From assembly GCF_964275005.1 (NCBI RefSeq), contig NC_092704.1, positions 5,414,048 to 5,478,047 of the forward strand: a stretch of DNA of 64,000 nucleotides, read 5' to 3'. Shown here piece after piece: positions 8,936-20,215 of the stretch. The notes beneath the pieces were generated by a model. It was not told the DNA's origin, ran no database searches, and saw nothing but the letters and a program-made list of their open reading frames with translations. The stretch is from Diadema setosum. Its lineage: Eukaryota > Echinodermata > Echinoidea > Diadematoida > Diadematidae. Each line of letters begins with the position of its first letter. The stretch's first letter is position 1. The position numbers and the translations under genes were made by a program.

Positions 8936-10648
8936 TGGAGAACCATCCCCCCCCCCGATCGACGCCTCTGCATATGAGGGTGCTTTTGTTAAGTGAAAGA
9001 TCTGCTGCACACTCTTTGATGAATTAGGCATATATACGTCAATGTCAAAAGTGTACAAAGTTTATCGAAAGGGATCCTGTATAGCGGAGCTTTTGCATGC
9101 TTATGATTGCAATACAATGATCTGGTGCATAGTTCTGGGGATATTTGGACAATTTTCCATTAAGAAAGTTCGAGATTTGTCCTCATCTCGGGAATTGCTT
9201 GGGGGATAAATGATTTGTCTGCCTAAACACTTCCAAAGGGGCGGGGCAAGTGCCCCTTTGCCCCCCCCCCCCCCCCGAAATAGATTTGACGCCCCTGATC
9301 TTCCCTGGGAATGCCCATAGATGTATCCTGACTGAGTAATCAGTCACTGTCGTTTCTCAGGAATGATTCAGGAAATGGAGGGGATTCAATTATGACGATA
9401 TAGTTTTTGTTATTGTTTGTTTGTTTGTTTGTTTGTTTGTTTTCGTACATATTTTGCAGAAGGTCCCCAGTTACTCGCGTCATAGCATGTTTACATGTAG
9501 GCCTATACTATTTGACGTTGTCAACGTCTGAGCCATACCTTACAGTGACCAGTGACTGTAGGTCGATGTTACTTTCTTCGCGAGCGAGCGAAGCGAGCGA
9601 GCGCTTGAAAAAATTATGTATACATTTTCCTACAAGATAGAATACTGTTCAGCTATGTTACCTGTCTGAAGGTCGGCGTACAAACGTCATGCAATAATTA
9701 TGTCAAAATTGTTACAATCACATTTCTGCTTCCTCCATTTTTTCCCTCAAAATTCAGGGGGGGATGATTGTACAGGCCATCCCCCCCTCCTCCATTTCAG
9801 GGGGGGATATATCCCCCCCATCCCCCCCGGGATTTACGCCCATGCTGCATAGGAGTAGGGCTATAATAGAGCCGGGAAATATGCAAACGCTGGAAAATGT
9901 TGAAACGTCTCGCGAGGATATTTATGTGCAAACGTCTTGCCGGGAAATGTGATGAAACTCTCTAAATTGCATCAATGAGAAATGTTCAAACGTGAAGCCG
10001 AGAAATGTGCAAACCATTCATTTCACCGATATTGTGTATATAGATGGAAAATAAATTCTATATCAAAACTACGCATGAACCATTACCATTTTCATTGACA
10101 GTAAAAACCTGTTTTAGCGACCTCCTGTCTATAGCGGTCACCGGCCCATAACGGTCACCGTTTTCTTTTCCTTTGGGTGGTCCGTATAGATAGATTTGAC
10201 AGTACAGTAAAAAAAAAAAAAAAAAAAAAGTCTTCGCGACCACCAGGAAGTGACACCAAAAAAGGAGAGAGCTGTTTTTGTTTGTTGTTGTTGTTGTTGT
10301 TTTGGGGTTTGTTTGTTTTTTTTTTTTTGTATTGGATCAGCATTTTTCTGGAAATGAATGAAACCCCGACTTGCTAACTTGAACAGGAAAGAACCGAATG
10401 AACATAGTTGCAATGATTGACATTGGCACATTTAGTGTTATGTCTCTATTGAGTCACGTTACGGGAAAATGGTAACAGATCTGTCCATGTATCCCTCGTT
10501 TTCATAATTCCATTGTGAAAATCATTTGAAAATTAGTCACATTCTACGTTGATAGGAGCTTTGGATATATCCATTGATGTTTTAGGATGTCTTTTCACAA
10601 ATCTGACGCTTACTCAGTTATGATGTATTTCTTTAATTGCCTTCATAG
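8936..10648. other. Gene-free region upstream of NAT copy B
   Basis: No gene. It contains C/G-run repeats (8,947-8,956, 9,264-9,279, 9,759-9,830), a (GTTT)n run at 9,413-9,440, the lone satellite fragment at 9,582-9,614, a degenerate ~30 bp repeat at 9,872-10,020 with GGGAAATGTGCAAACG-like words, and a pogo-like MITE remnant at 10,099-10,205. From about 10,370 the sequence is the start of the B duplication unit, matching 15,060 and 25,148. Confidence 0.6.
10099..10205. mobile_element. Pogo-like MITE remnant
   Basis: The left end CAGTAAAAACCTGTTTTAGC and the right end ATAGATAGATTTGACAGTA are loosely inverted, with GCGACC/GGTGGTC motifs inside. It resembles the better kept element at 57,901-58,065. 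Decayed; no coding capacity. Confidence 0.5.
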
Positions 10649-10690
10649 GTTATATCGCATCAGGCAGGAAAGGAGAATTCTTTGAAGAAG
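10649..10690 (+). other. 5' UTR exon segment with splice acceptor, NAT copy B
   Basis: TTCATAG followed by GTTATATCGCATC is conserved upstream of copies B (acceptor AG at 10,647-10,648), C (15,357-15,358) and D (25,453-25,454), with T-rich sequence before it. This fits an intron in the 5' UTR with the whole coding region in the last exon, as in vertebrate NAT genes. The upstream non-coding exon was not located. Confidence 0.55.
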
Positions 10691-11596
10691 ATGAAAGATG
10701 AATTAACATCACAGGAAGCTTACGCTTTCCTACGAGATGTCTTGGAGGTGGATACACCAGAAAGAAAAATGAAAGATGACCCAACAGGTCTTCTGCAAGA
10801 GACCGTGTCTTCGCGGCATCAGCACATTCCATTCCAGACGATCACGAGTATTGCCACACCTCACGAGCAACGCCACGTCCCAACGATTGATGATATTAAG
10901 CGAAGCATCTTTACCAAAGTTGGTGGATGCTGCTACGAAAACAACGTGGGTTGTTATTTGATTCTTCATGCTTTGGGCTTTAACGTGCTCTTGGTAGCGA
11001 GTGGCATTGGCTGGGAAAACAACCACGTTATTCCAATAGTTGAAAACCTAACCTGCCAGGGCAGCAGGCATATTGTGGATGTAGGCACTGGTGGCTACCC
11101 GACTTTAATTCCGATTGCGCTCGATTTTAAGAAGACCTCGCCGGAATACCACCACTCGTATTTGAGGTACAAATTTGTGGTGGATTGTGACATCATAAGA
11201 CGTTTGCATGATGTTGACAGTGATCCGGCAGGCGCGGCACGGTTCCCAGACTTCGTTGTTGATGGCTGGTACCCTTATATTATCATTCACCACAGTACAC
11301 CAGTTGACCTATCATTCTTTAAAGAGCCTATGAATAAAATCTACACCCAAGTTCTCCCCTCCCCACCCTTTTTGTCGAGACAACGGTCTACAGCATTCCC
11401 CAACTGTCGCTTATTGTCCATCAAAGACACCACTTTGCTCCGAGAAGATGACGAGGGAAATGTAATAAAGACATACCTGAAATCTCCAGACGACGTCATT
11501 GCTGCCTATGCACGTTTCTTCCCGCAGATTCCAAAGGAGATGGTTGAAGCGGAGCTGAATGATGTCAATGTCAAAGTGGACTTCAACAAGGAGTAG
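10691..11596 (+). CDS. NAT: Arylamine N-acetyltransferase-like, copy B
   Basis: A single coding exon of 301 aa, close to the usual ~290 aa of animal NATs. The ATG at 10,691 (MKDELTSQEAY) is chosen because it aligns with the start of copies C and D; the frame is open a little further upstream but without an ATG. The presumed triad is Cys81 (VGGCCYENN), His112 (NNHVIP) and Asp130 (HIVDVGTGG). HIPFQTI at about 45-51 matches the family's H..PFEN block. The enzyme would acetylate arylamines or similar amines with acetyl-CoA in the cytosol; the substrate cannot be read from sequence. Val occupies the position of the conserved Arg before GG. It differs from copy C at about 17 residues by eye (~94% identity). 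AATAAA lies just past the stop (11,604). Confidence 0.9.
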   Translation: MKDELTSQEAYAFLRDVLEVDTPERKMKDDPTGLLQETVSSRHQHIPFQTITSIATPHEQRHVPTIDDIKRSIFTKVGGCCYENNVGCYLILHALGFNVLLVASGIGWENNHVIPIVENLTCQGSRHIVDVGTGGYPTLIPIALDFKKTSPEYHHSYLRYKFVVDCDIIRRLHDVDSDPAGAARFPDFVVDGWYPYIIIHHSTPVDLSFFKEPMNKIYTQVLPSPPFLSRQRSTAFPNCRLLSIKDTTLLREDDEGNVIKTYLKSPDDVIAAYARFFPQIPKEMVEAELNDVNVKVDFNKE

Positions 11597-14500
11597 GCCT
11601 AAATAAAGTTAGCTGGATACGTATACGTGAAAGCATGCCTGTCTTACTCATGAATAGTGACGAGCTGAGTAGATTCTGCCATCGTTGTAACAGAAGTAAT
11701 GATTATGGTCTTGTCTTTATTTTTCTACTATGTTCAATCTCATTGATGTATTATGTCGATTATGACACATGTAGTAGTATACAAATATAATTTGCCTCGA
11801 GAGTTTCTGGTTAAAACTGCATATGGGCAGAGGGTCTCCAAAATAGTACTATTCACTGAGGTTCTGCGCCCCACAGGATGGACAGAAATTCTAGAGTTCC
11901 CGAGGCCTATAAAACTATCTGGCTAAAAATCGTGTTTTATATACCATGTTAAAGGTAATTTAATTTGCTATCAACCTAGTAGGTCAATGAAAATGTTAAC
12001 TTTACGCAGTGAACACATTCGTTTTTCTCTTCCAAGACACAAAAGTAAAAATTGCAAAATGGACAAGTTGTTATTCAAGCGTATTTGCTCTTCCGTATAA
12101 TAATGAAAACAAAAGACAAATTTTACACAAAAGAAATGCAAATTAATTTGCAAAATCAACCTATGATCTCAATAATGTCCCTGTGACCCTACAAAGATAA
12201 AGAAAGACAACAACAAAAAAAATAATGGAGGAAAATGAAGAATCTTCTGTCAAATCCGCAGTCAAAAGACATAAGAGAAAAATTATGGTAACAAAGAAAG
12301 TTAAATTTGAACCGTTATTCCAAATTAAGAAAATTTGAAATAATATTTGGATCTTGAATTTGTCTCGTGCATTCTTAAATTCCTTAATTAAAATGTAAAA
12401 TGAAGAAATTCTGTCGATTTTATCACTTTTACGGCTTACTCCCTGTGTCATTTAAAGTTTGAATTGATGGAAAATGCTTATGTTCCACCTTCAGTTTCCC
12501 CACTATGTTTTTGTTTTGATATACAAAGGGAAACAAGGGAACGGAAACTTATTTCTAGTGTTTCATTCATGTCTCATATTGCGTTAAATTGGTCATTTCT
12601 TATCATTGCTATCTTGGAGGGTATTTGCAAATGAATTTCGATATGTCCAATTCTGCAATTTTTACTTTTCTGCCTAGGATGACAAAAACGAATGTGTTCA
12701 CTCATGCGTAAAATGTCCCTTTGTATAAATCTACCAGGTAGATAGCCAATTGAATAATCTTTGATATGGTATATGACACATTGATTTTTATTATATCCTA
12801 TGACAAATATTAACTGAAAAAGTGTTTACTTTCTTTTTTTTGCTGAGTGTACGAGAAGCTCTAAAACCAATCACTACAGGATAAATTCTGTATTCAAAAT
12901 ATAACAATGGTTATGGTCATGTGGTCACCCACGGTGTAGCAAGTTTAATGTCCGTATTGTTCTCTGTGAAAGAGGATAATGCTCTTACAAGGGGGAGGGG
13001 GAGTTGGCCAGGGCACCCGTACGTGACGTCATGCGTGACACCGAAACTTAACAACTTTATAAACTTTCGACGGAATTTCTCCGCTGATGTACACGTGTAT
13101 TATATATATCTTCTAATACACTTTGTATAGCTGGACTCCTTCAATCCAAATAAATATAATCAAGGTCGGCGCAACGGGGGGGGGGGGGGGGGCTTGGTTC
13201 CCCACTTTTTTGCAAATGCATATAGGGTATTGGCCTACATAGGTTTTAACCACTTGGTTTTTTGTTTTTTGTTTTTTGTTTTTTTCTTGTCAGCCGATGA
13301 AACCTTGAAGTGGTATAAGTGCGGGTAAGGGAGTTTTTTGTTTGGTTGGCTTTGTTTTTGTTTTTGTTTTTGTTTGTTTGTTTTTTTGTTTGTTTCTTTC
13401 TTTTTGGTGGGGGTTGATTGCTGATGAAACCCTGAAGTGGCACGGAAATGACAAAGTCTCTCCAACCCCCCTTTTATTTTAACTTGGCACCGGCAGTGAT
13501 AAAAGTTGCGTCCATCCCCCCCCCCCCCATCCCCTTACTTTAAAATTACAATGAAGTTGATTCAAGTCCAATTATGGCTGGCGCGATCGTGGATATGGCA
13601 GTCTAGTGTGATAGACCCAATCCAGTCCGTACTGCGTAGGTTGCAGGCTGGTAGATCTTTTTTCTCTGATTGCTGAGCTATGTTGCCAGAGATGGCATAT
13701 GCTTTCTTGCATAATTTTAGACGTTTAACAGCATCTTGCATTATGCTATAGGCATAATTTTGTGCACTGTGGTAGGGTAAGCCTACTTCTTTTTGGTTGG
13801 TTTGTTAGTTTGTGAAATGATTTGACGAAATTGACAATAAAAAGTTGTAAGATCTGTTTTTTTTTTTTTTTTTGTTTTTGTTTTGTTTTTTTTGGCCGTT
13901 TGAGCGCCACAGTTCAGTTGGGACATAATTTCATGGCAGGCAATTTAGCAGAATTTTAGGCCGCTTCAAGCACAATCCCATTATTTTCGGTGGTCACGTT
14001 GTTGCTGACAGGAATCAGATTGGAGATCATCACGCGCCGATTCCACTCCTGCCCGTCAGGCCCTCGATCCTTTTCTTTTTTAATCGGTTTGTTCCATGCA
14101 CACTTCCATGAAGGACGGTACATATCAGTCGATACATTACTGATTAATGACACATCCGGCCTGTCATGTATTTTCCACTCCAGCCATACATTGAACATTG
14201 TTGATTGTTGAAGTAGCATTTTGTCGGCACCTGCTTAGATACCATCACAAGCATGTTATATCGCGTATCGAGGTTGACAAGAGCGAGTCACAGTCTTCTT
14301 TCACTTTCCCTGCACAACAGAACTGCAGCCATTTTTGTGGTAGGTTTTTCAAACTTCCTTGCTCTTGATAAATGCTGATACTTTTGGGCTGTATAAAAGC
14401 CCGTAATGTACTGGAGTTTTCAGCCTCAGAAATGTTTAATGCATAGGTACCTACCGTACACGTGCCCATCGTTGATCGCGTGGTGAGATTATAGTACAAT

Positions 14501-15358
14501 GGGTTCAAAGTCTACACAGCAATATTATACTGCAGTAAAGTGAACTGTTTGGGGTAAAATGCACACCCAGCTTGAAAATTCACTGTATTATGATTTTACC
14601 CATAGAATTTGAATAGAATGATTAGAAAACCCTTACTTGATAAAGGCTATCCGTTGATAGTGGTTTCTATATAGAAGGCACGGAGGGTGAAGCAGCTATA
14701 TAAAGTGGACTATTAGATATCGACGTGCATGTATCTAATAATGGTCCATAGTCCAATTTGACCATGGTTTCGAATTGTAAAGTGAAGCACTGGAAGATAT
14801 ACATATAGAGCCTATACTGGTTTAGAAAACCATCACAGATGCAGCCTACTGGACCATATTGCACCATTAGAATATTACCACGAGAGTAATGGACAAAATA
14901 CAGTAGAAACCAACAGAGAACAATAATTAAAGGAAGGGGCCAAGCTGTTAACCATTAAAAAGAAATACACTCCACTACGACTTCGACTCCATCGACTATA
15001 ACCGGTGATGACTCAACGGCATTATGCAATAACTAATAGAGGGCTGAACGCTGGAATTAAACAAAAACCTAACTTGCTAACTTTAACACGAAAGGAAGAT
15101 TGTTGCAGTGATTGACATTGGGGCATTTCGTATACCTGTATTGAGTCACGTTACATGAAAATGGTAACAGATCTGATCATAACTATATCCCTACAGTTTT
15201 CATAATTCCATTCTGAAAATCATGTGAAAATCAGCCTTACGTTAATGGGAGCTTTGAATAAAGCCATCGATGTTTTAGGGTGTGTTTTTTTTTTTGTGGG
15301 GGGTTCTTTCACAAACTATCTGATGCTCACTCAATTATGTATTTCCTTGCGTTCATAG
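11597..15358. repeat. NAT duplication-unit flank 1 (between copies B and C)
   Basis: Co-linear with the sequence after copy C (16,305-25,454) once the C-specific insertion is removed, and very similar in sequence. It contains no host gene. Landmarks are a decayed mariner-like MITE (to 12,849), a G-run at about 13,176-13,192, (GTTTTT)n tracts at 13,255-13,400, a C-run near 13,517, and a T-run near 13,857. The short frames in both flanks are paired because the DNA is duplicated, and their products look like no known protein. Confidence 0.85.
11910..12849. mobile_element. Mariner-like MITE, left end missing
   Basis: The right end ...AGTGTTTAC...GCTGAGTG followed by TA (12,850-12,851) matches the right end of the element at 17,132-22,939. 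The matching left end is absent because the segment corresponding to 16,618-17,184 is missing here. Confidence 0.65.
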
Positions 15359-15395
15359 GTTATATCGCATCCAGGAAAAAACGAGTTCTTCGAAA

Positions 15396-16304
15396 ATGAT
15401 GAGAGAGGAATTAACATCACAGGAAGCTTACACTTTCCTACGAGATGTCTTGGAGGTGGATACACCAGAAAGAAAAATGAAAGATGACCCAACGGGTCTT
15501 CTGCAAGAGATCGTGTCTTTATGGCATCAGCACATTCCATTCCAGACGATCACGAGTATTGCCACACCCCACGAGCAACGCCACGTCCCAACGATTGATG
15601 ATATTAAGCGAACCATCTTTACCAAAGTTGGTGGATGCTGCTACGAAAACAACGTGGGTTGTTATTTGATTCTTCATGCTTTGGGCTTTAAAGTGGTCTT
15701 GGTAGCGAGTGACATTGGCTGGGAAAACAACCACGTTATTCCTGTAGTTGAAAACCTAACCTGCCAGGGCAGCAGGCATATTGTGGATGTAGGCACTGGT
15801 GGCTACCCGACTTTAATTCCAATTGCGCTCGATTTTAAGAAGACCTCGCCGGAATACCACCACTCGTATTTGAGGTACAAATTTGTGGTGGATTGTGACA
15901 TCATAAGACGTTTGCATGATGTTGACAGTGATCCGGCAGGCGCGGCACGGTTCCCAGACTTCGTTGTTGATGGCTGGTACCCTTATATTATCATTCACCA
16001 CTGTACAGCAGTTGACCTATCATTCTTTAAAGAGCCTATGAATAAAATCTACACCCAAGTTCTCCCCTCCCCACCCTTTTTGTCGAGCCCACGGTCTACA
16101 GCATTCCCCAACTGTCGCTTATTGTCCATCAAAGACACCACTTTGCTCCGAGAAGATGACGAGGGAAATGTGATAAAGACATACCTGAAATCTCCAGACG
16201 ACGTCATTGCTGCCTATGCACGTTTCTTCCCGCAGATTCCAAAGGAGATGGTTGAAGCGGCGCTGAATGATGTCAATGTCAAATTGGACTTCAACAAGGA
16301 GTAG
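15396..16304 (+). CDS. NAT: Arylamine N-acetyltransferase-like, copy C
   Basis: 302 aa in one exon, starting MMREELTSQ (two tandem ATGs, either could serve). The presumed triad is Cys82, His113 and Asp131 in GGCCYENN, NNHVIP and IVDVGTGG. The protein is otherwise copy B with about 17 changes, including SPRSTAF where B has RQRSTAF and CTAVDLS where B has STPVDLS. It sits in a unit with the same 5' splice acceptor (exon from 15,359) and the same 3' flank as B. The role is as for copy B, acetyl-CoA dependent N-acetylation in the cytosol, with unknown substrate. No frame damage is seen and both halves are complete. Confidence 0.9.
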   Translation: MMREELTSQEAYTFLRDVLEVDTPERKMKDDPTGLLQEIVSLWHQHIPFQTITSIATPHEQRHVPTIDDIKRTIFTKVGGCCYENNVGCYLILHALGFKVVLVASDIGWENNHVIPVVENLTCQGSRHIVDVGTGGYPTLIPIALDFKKTSPEYHHSYLRYKFVVDCDIIRRLHDVDSDPAGAARFPDFVVDGWYPYIIIHHCTAVDLSFFKEPMNKIYTQVLPSPPFLSSPRSTAFPNCRLLSIKDTTLLREDDEGNVIKTYLKSPDDVIAAYARFFPQIPKEMVEAALNDVNVKLDFNKE

Positions 16305-16660
16305 GCCTAAATAAAGTTAGCTGGATACATACTTGAAAGCATGCCTGTCTTACTCATGAATAGTGACGAGCTGAGTAGATTCTGCCGTCGTTGTAACAGC
16401 AGTAATGATTATGGTCTTGTCTTTTTTTTTCCACTATGTTCAATCTCATTGATGTATTATGTCGATTATGACACATGTAGTAGTATAATATAATTTGCCT
16501 CGAGAGTTTCTGGTTAAAACTGCATATGGGCAGAGGGTCTCCAAAATAGTACTATTCACTGAGGTTCTGCGCCCCACAGGGTGGACAGAAATTCTAGAGT
16601 TCCCGAGGGCTATAAAACAGGAAACTCGACACTATAATACATAGGCCATTGTAGGCAGTC

Positions 16661-16810
16661 AGTGGCGGATCCAGAGGGGGCGCACCGGGCGCGCTCCCCC
16701 TCTTTATTTTTGGCTAAAACAAAAGAAATAAAAAGAAAAATGGGGTGCGTGCGTCCCCCTTTAATTTCGCAATGGCGCTTCCCCTTCACGGAATTCCTGG
16801 ATCCGCCCCT
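16661..16810. mobile_element. 150 bp MITE with GTGGCGGATCCAG ends
   Basis: AGTGGCGGATCCAG at the left and CTGGATCCGCCCCT at the right are inverted repeats, flanked by AGTC on both sides (16,657-16,660 and 16,811-16,814), a likely 4 bp target duplication. Non-coding. Confidence 0.72.
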
Positions 16811-17794
16811 AGTCATGCTGGCAGTACATATTTGCTTGTATTTTGGATCAAAAATTCAAACAAAAGAAGGGGAAATGCGAGACGAGAAGTCGTGTGGTTG
16901 ATGCGATGTTGTGGAGGGATCCTGCACTGACCGAACAAAGTAGCGTACGATGTCAGAATTGCTTTGCGATGTCATAATTGTTTGAAATTGTTACATTCCA
17001 CAGAGTCACGGTAAGAAAGCAGTGCGCGATGTCAGAAATCCTTTGTGACTTTTCACAAGCAGTACACACACACAAAAAAAATACTCTGCCTTGAGAGTTT
17101 CTTGATTAACATTCTGACATAGTTGAAAATACACTCAGCAAAAAAAAAAAGTGAACACTTTTTCAAATTTATCTTTCTCATAGACTATCTGGCTAAAAAT
17201 CATGTTTTATATACCATGGTAAAGATAATTTAATTAGCTATCAACCTTGTAGGTCAATGAAAATGTTAACTTTACGCAGTGAACACATTCGTTTTTCTCT
17301 TCGAAGACACAAAAGTAAAAATTGCAAAATGGACAAGTTGTTATTCAAGCGTATTTGCTCTTCCGTATAATAATGAAAACAAAAGACAAATTTAATACAA
17401 AAGAAATGCAAATTAATTTGCAAAAATCAACCTATGATCTCAATAATGTCTCTGTAACCCTCCAAAGATAAAGAAAGACAAAAAAAAATTAATGGAGGAA
17501 AATGAAAAATCTTCTGTCAAATCGGCAGTCAAAAGACATAAGAGAAAAATTATGGTAACAAAGAAAGTTAAATTTGAACCGTTATTCCAAATTAAGAAAA
17601 TTTGAAATAATATTTGGATCTTGAATTTGTCTTGTGCATTCTTAAATTCCTTAATTAAAATGTAAAATGAAGAAATTCTGTCGATTTTATCACCTTTATG
17701 GCTTACTCCCTATGTCATTTAAAGTTTGAATTGATGGAAAATGCTTATGTTCCAACTTCAGTTTCCCCACTATGTCTCTTTTTCTTTTGTATAC

Positions 17795-19440
17795 GGGCAA
17801 CTCCTGTGAACCTCTGTGAACAGAACATGCATGAATCTTGTTACATTGCTAAGGGGTCTATTGTATTTACACATACCACTATTCTCTTTTATTTCCAATT
17901 CTTGACACGGTGGCCGACCGCGATCTTTATTTAAATGACCAGGGCCCTGTTTTATGAAGAGTTAAAATTGGTTATACATGTATAGTTGATTTCAACTGTA
18001 AGTCTATGGCAGCCTGTGTGGTAAGGAAATTTAAAATCGATTTTATCTTTTGATAAAACGGGGCCCAGATGTTTTATTGAACCACAATGAATTCTAGGGT
18101 TTTTTTTCTCTGTTTATGAAATGCGTACACTAGATTTGCATTGTTAAGCATTGACCACGTATACGGCTTGTCGCTTCTAAACATTGTCTGATAATTTGCC
18201 TATGTAATGTGTGTGATGTGTTTTAAACGTCCTTCAGGACGCTACCCCCACCTCCTTTCAAAGCTTTTTAAGGACAGACAAAAGCATCTGTTTACATGTA
18301 TTTATCAATTTATCTTGATGTCTTTTTTGAAGGTGTCATGTGTCACCAGCCATTCTGATTTTTTCAGCCATTCAGCCTTTTGATTCTCTCGGTTCTTAAA
18401 TCGATAGTCTTTGTTGCTGGTTTCTTTTTTGTGTGTGTTATTGTTGCTGTTGCTAAGGGCAACTCTCGTGAACTTCTGTTAACTGAACATGCACGACTCT
18501 GGGTACATCGCCAAAATCGTTTATTGAATTACACGTACCCCTGTTTTCTCCTTATTTTCAATTCTAAGATACGATCGATGACCGTGATCTGCATTTTAAA
18601 ACCCAATGTTTCACTGAACCACATGAATACAATGTTCTCTTCTCTGTATATCAAATGTCTACTCTCGATTTGTATTGTTAAAGGACAAGTTCACCTTCAT
18701 TAACATAAGGATTTGGAGAATGTAGCAATATTAGTAAAACACATCATTAAAAGTTTGAGGAAAATCGGACAATCCGTTCAAAAGTTATGAATTTTTGAAG
18801 ATTTTTTGCAGTCACCGCTGGATGAAGAGACTACTGCAGTGTATGATGTCACATACGTACAACAATAAAGGAAAATATAAAGAGAATTTCACAAAACTTC
18901 ATATTTTGAAAAAAAGATCACATTCCCTTGACTCGTTACTGACATATGTTATGGGTAATATTATTCCCATTGCCTTTAGAAAGAGGCAAGTCAAGTGCTC
19001 TTTTATTATGCGAAAAAAGTGAAAACATGTTGAATTTTCTTTACATTTACTTTATACTGTTGTACTCATATGACATCACGAGCCTTAGTAGTCTCCTCAT
19101 CCAGCGGTTCCAACACAAAAGTTTTAAAAATTCATAACTTTTGCATCGATTGTCCAGTTTTCCTCAAACTTTCACTAATTTGTTCTACTAATATTGCTGC
19201 ATTCTCTCAATCCTTATGTTAATGAAGGTGAACTTGTCCTTTAAGTATTGACCTAGTACAGCGTGTCATCTCTAAAACAAAGTTCGATTATTTGCTAATG
19301 TGTGTAATGTCCTCCTGGACGCTACCCCAATCCCGCTTTCCAAGCGGTTGAAGGGCGGGTCAAAGGCTTCTGTTCATATGTATCTATAAGTTTATTTCGG
19401 TACTCTTTTTGAAGGTGTCATTATAACTATGCGTCACCAT
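17795..19440. repeat. Two imperfect ~660 bp tandem units
   Basis: GGGCAACTC.TGTGAAC.TCTGT begins near 17,795 and again near 18,459. The two run in parallel through AACATGCA, TCAATTCT, GACCG.GATCT, TGATAATTTGC/TGATTATTTGC-like words, GGACGCTACCCC and TTTTTGAAGGTGTCA. The second unit is lengthened by a TTAA MITE (18,682-19,240). Confidence 0.75.
18682..19240. mobile_element. TTAA-target MITE with long inverted repeats
   Basis: The ends AGGACAAGTTCACCTTCAT and ATGAAGGTGAACTTGTCCT are perfect inverted repeats that continue inward imperfectly for most of the element (CCGCTGGATGAAGAGACTAC on the left against the complement of GTAGTCTCCTCATCCAGCGG on the right). TTAA flanks both ends (18,678-18,681 and 19,241-19,244). 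The neighbouring tandem unit preserves the empty site ATTGTTAAGCATTGACC near 18,139. It is 559 bp and non-coding. Confidence 0.92.
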
Positions 19441-19456
19441 GTAATTCAACTGTTTC

Positions 19457-19458
<2 letters not shown>

Positions 19459-19492
<34 letters not shown>
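19459..19492. repeat. (TC)n microsatellite
   Basis: About 16 CT dinucleotides within the LINE-bearing insertion. Confidence 0.9.
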
Positions 19493-19495
<3 letters not shown>

Positions 19496-20215
19496 GTTGG
19501 ATAGGTCAAGCCCTTGGGGTTGTTTTTCTGTCAGGGGTATTCTTCGTAAACATTTTCAAACTGTCATTCTATTATCTATGATTCCATCCAAAATATGTTT
19601 GTGTCTTCAAAACACTTGCCACTCTTTTATTTCAAGCAGTCATTCCCCTCTCCCTTTATATAGGGTGGTATGATAGTTCACGGGTCTTTCTTTTCCTACC
19701 AGCCTAATAACACACCGTGTAATCTCAGCCTCTTTATTTCTTACTGTTCTTTTTAATAATCGGGAATTCATTTGTTCGACGAAAGACAGGCCATGCCTTC
19801 CGCAATGCGTTTCTCTTTTTGTTAAACCCTCTCTCTTTCATGTCTTTATTGTATAAGTTGGAAAAAACTGAGCGATCGAAAAATAGATATACATCATACA
19901 AAAATACTTTGACAATGAAAAGATATTACTTCAAGCAATTCTGCAGATATAGGTTTGATATGAAAAATACCTGGAAAGTTTTAAAACAGGCCATGAATAT
20001 TCCGAGTAAAAACTCTGACATTGATAAAATTAAAATGAATGATGAATTAATTGATTAATGATTCTCTTCATATTGCAAATATCTTTAATCCTATTTTTCA
20101 AGAATAGGTGAAAATTATGCTCAAACTATTGCTGCAACAGAAACTCATTTTACTGAATTTGTAGGCCAGCGCAACTCTGATTCCATATTTTTTACACCAA
20201 TTAATAGATTTGAAA

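Noticed and set aside
6413-8996. A series of 60-100 codon frames with repeated peptides (e.g. FTFYSPKTTV)
   Set aside because: The peptides repeat because the satellite unit repeats; there is no consistent start, stop or conservation beyond the DNA repeat.
10682-10690. An earlier start for NAT copy B at TTG
   Set aside because: It is not an ATG; the ATG at 10,691 lines up with the starts of copies C and D.
11971-12451. Minus-strand frames in the NAT flanks (also at 17,241 and 13,235/23,326)
   Set aside because: They occur in pairs only because the flank is duplicated, lie in MITE or low-complexity DNA, and have no recognisable domain.
18795-19022. 75 codon frame in the TTAA MITE as a possible transposase
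   Set aside because: Too short, no catalytic motif, and it lies in one arm of a palindromic element.
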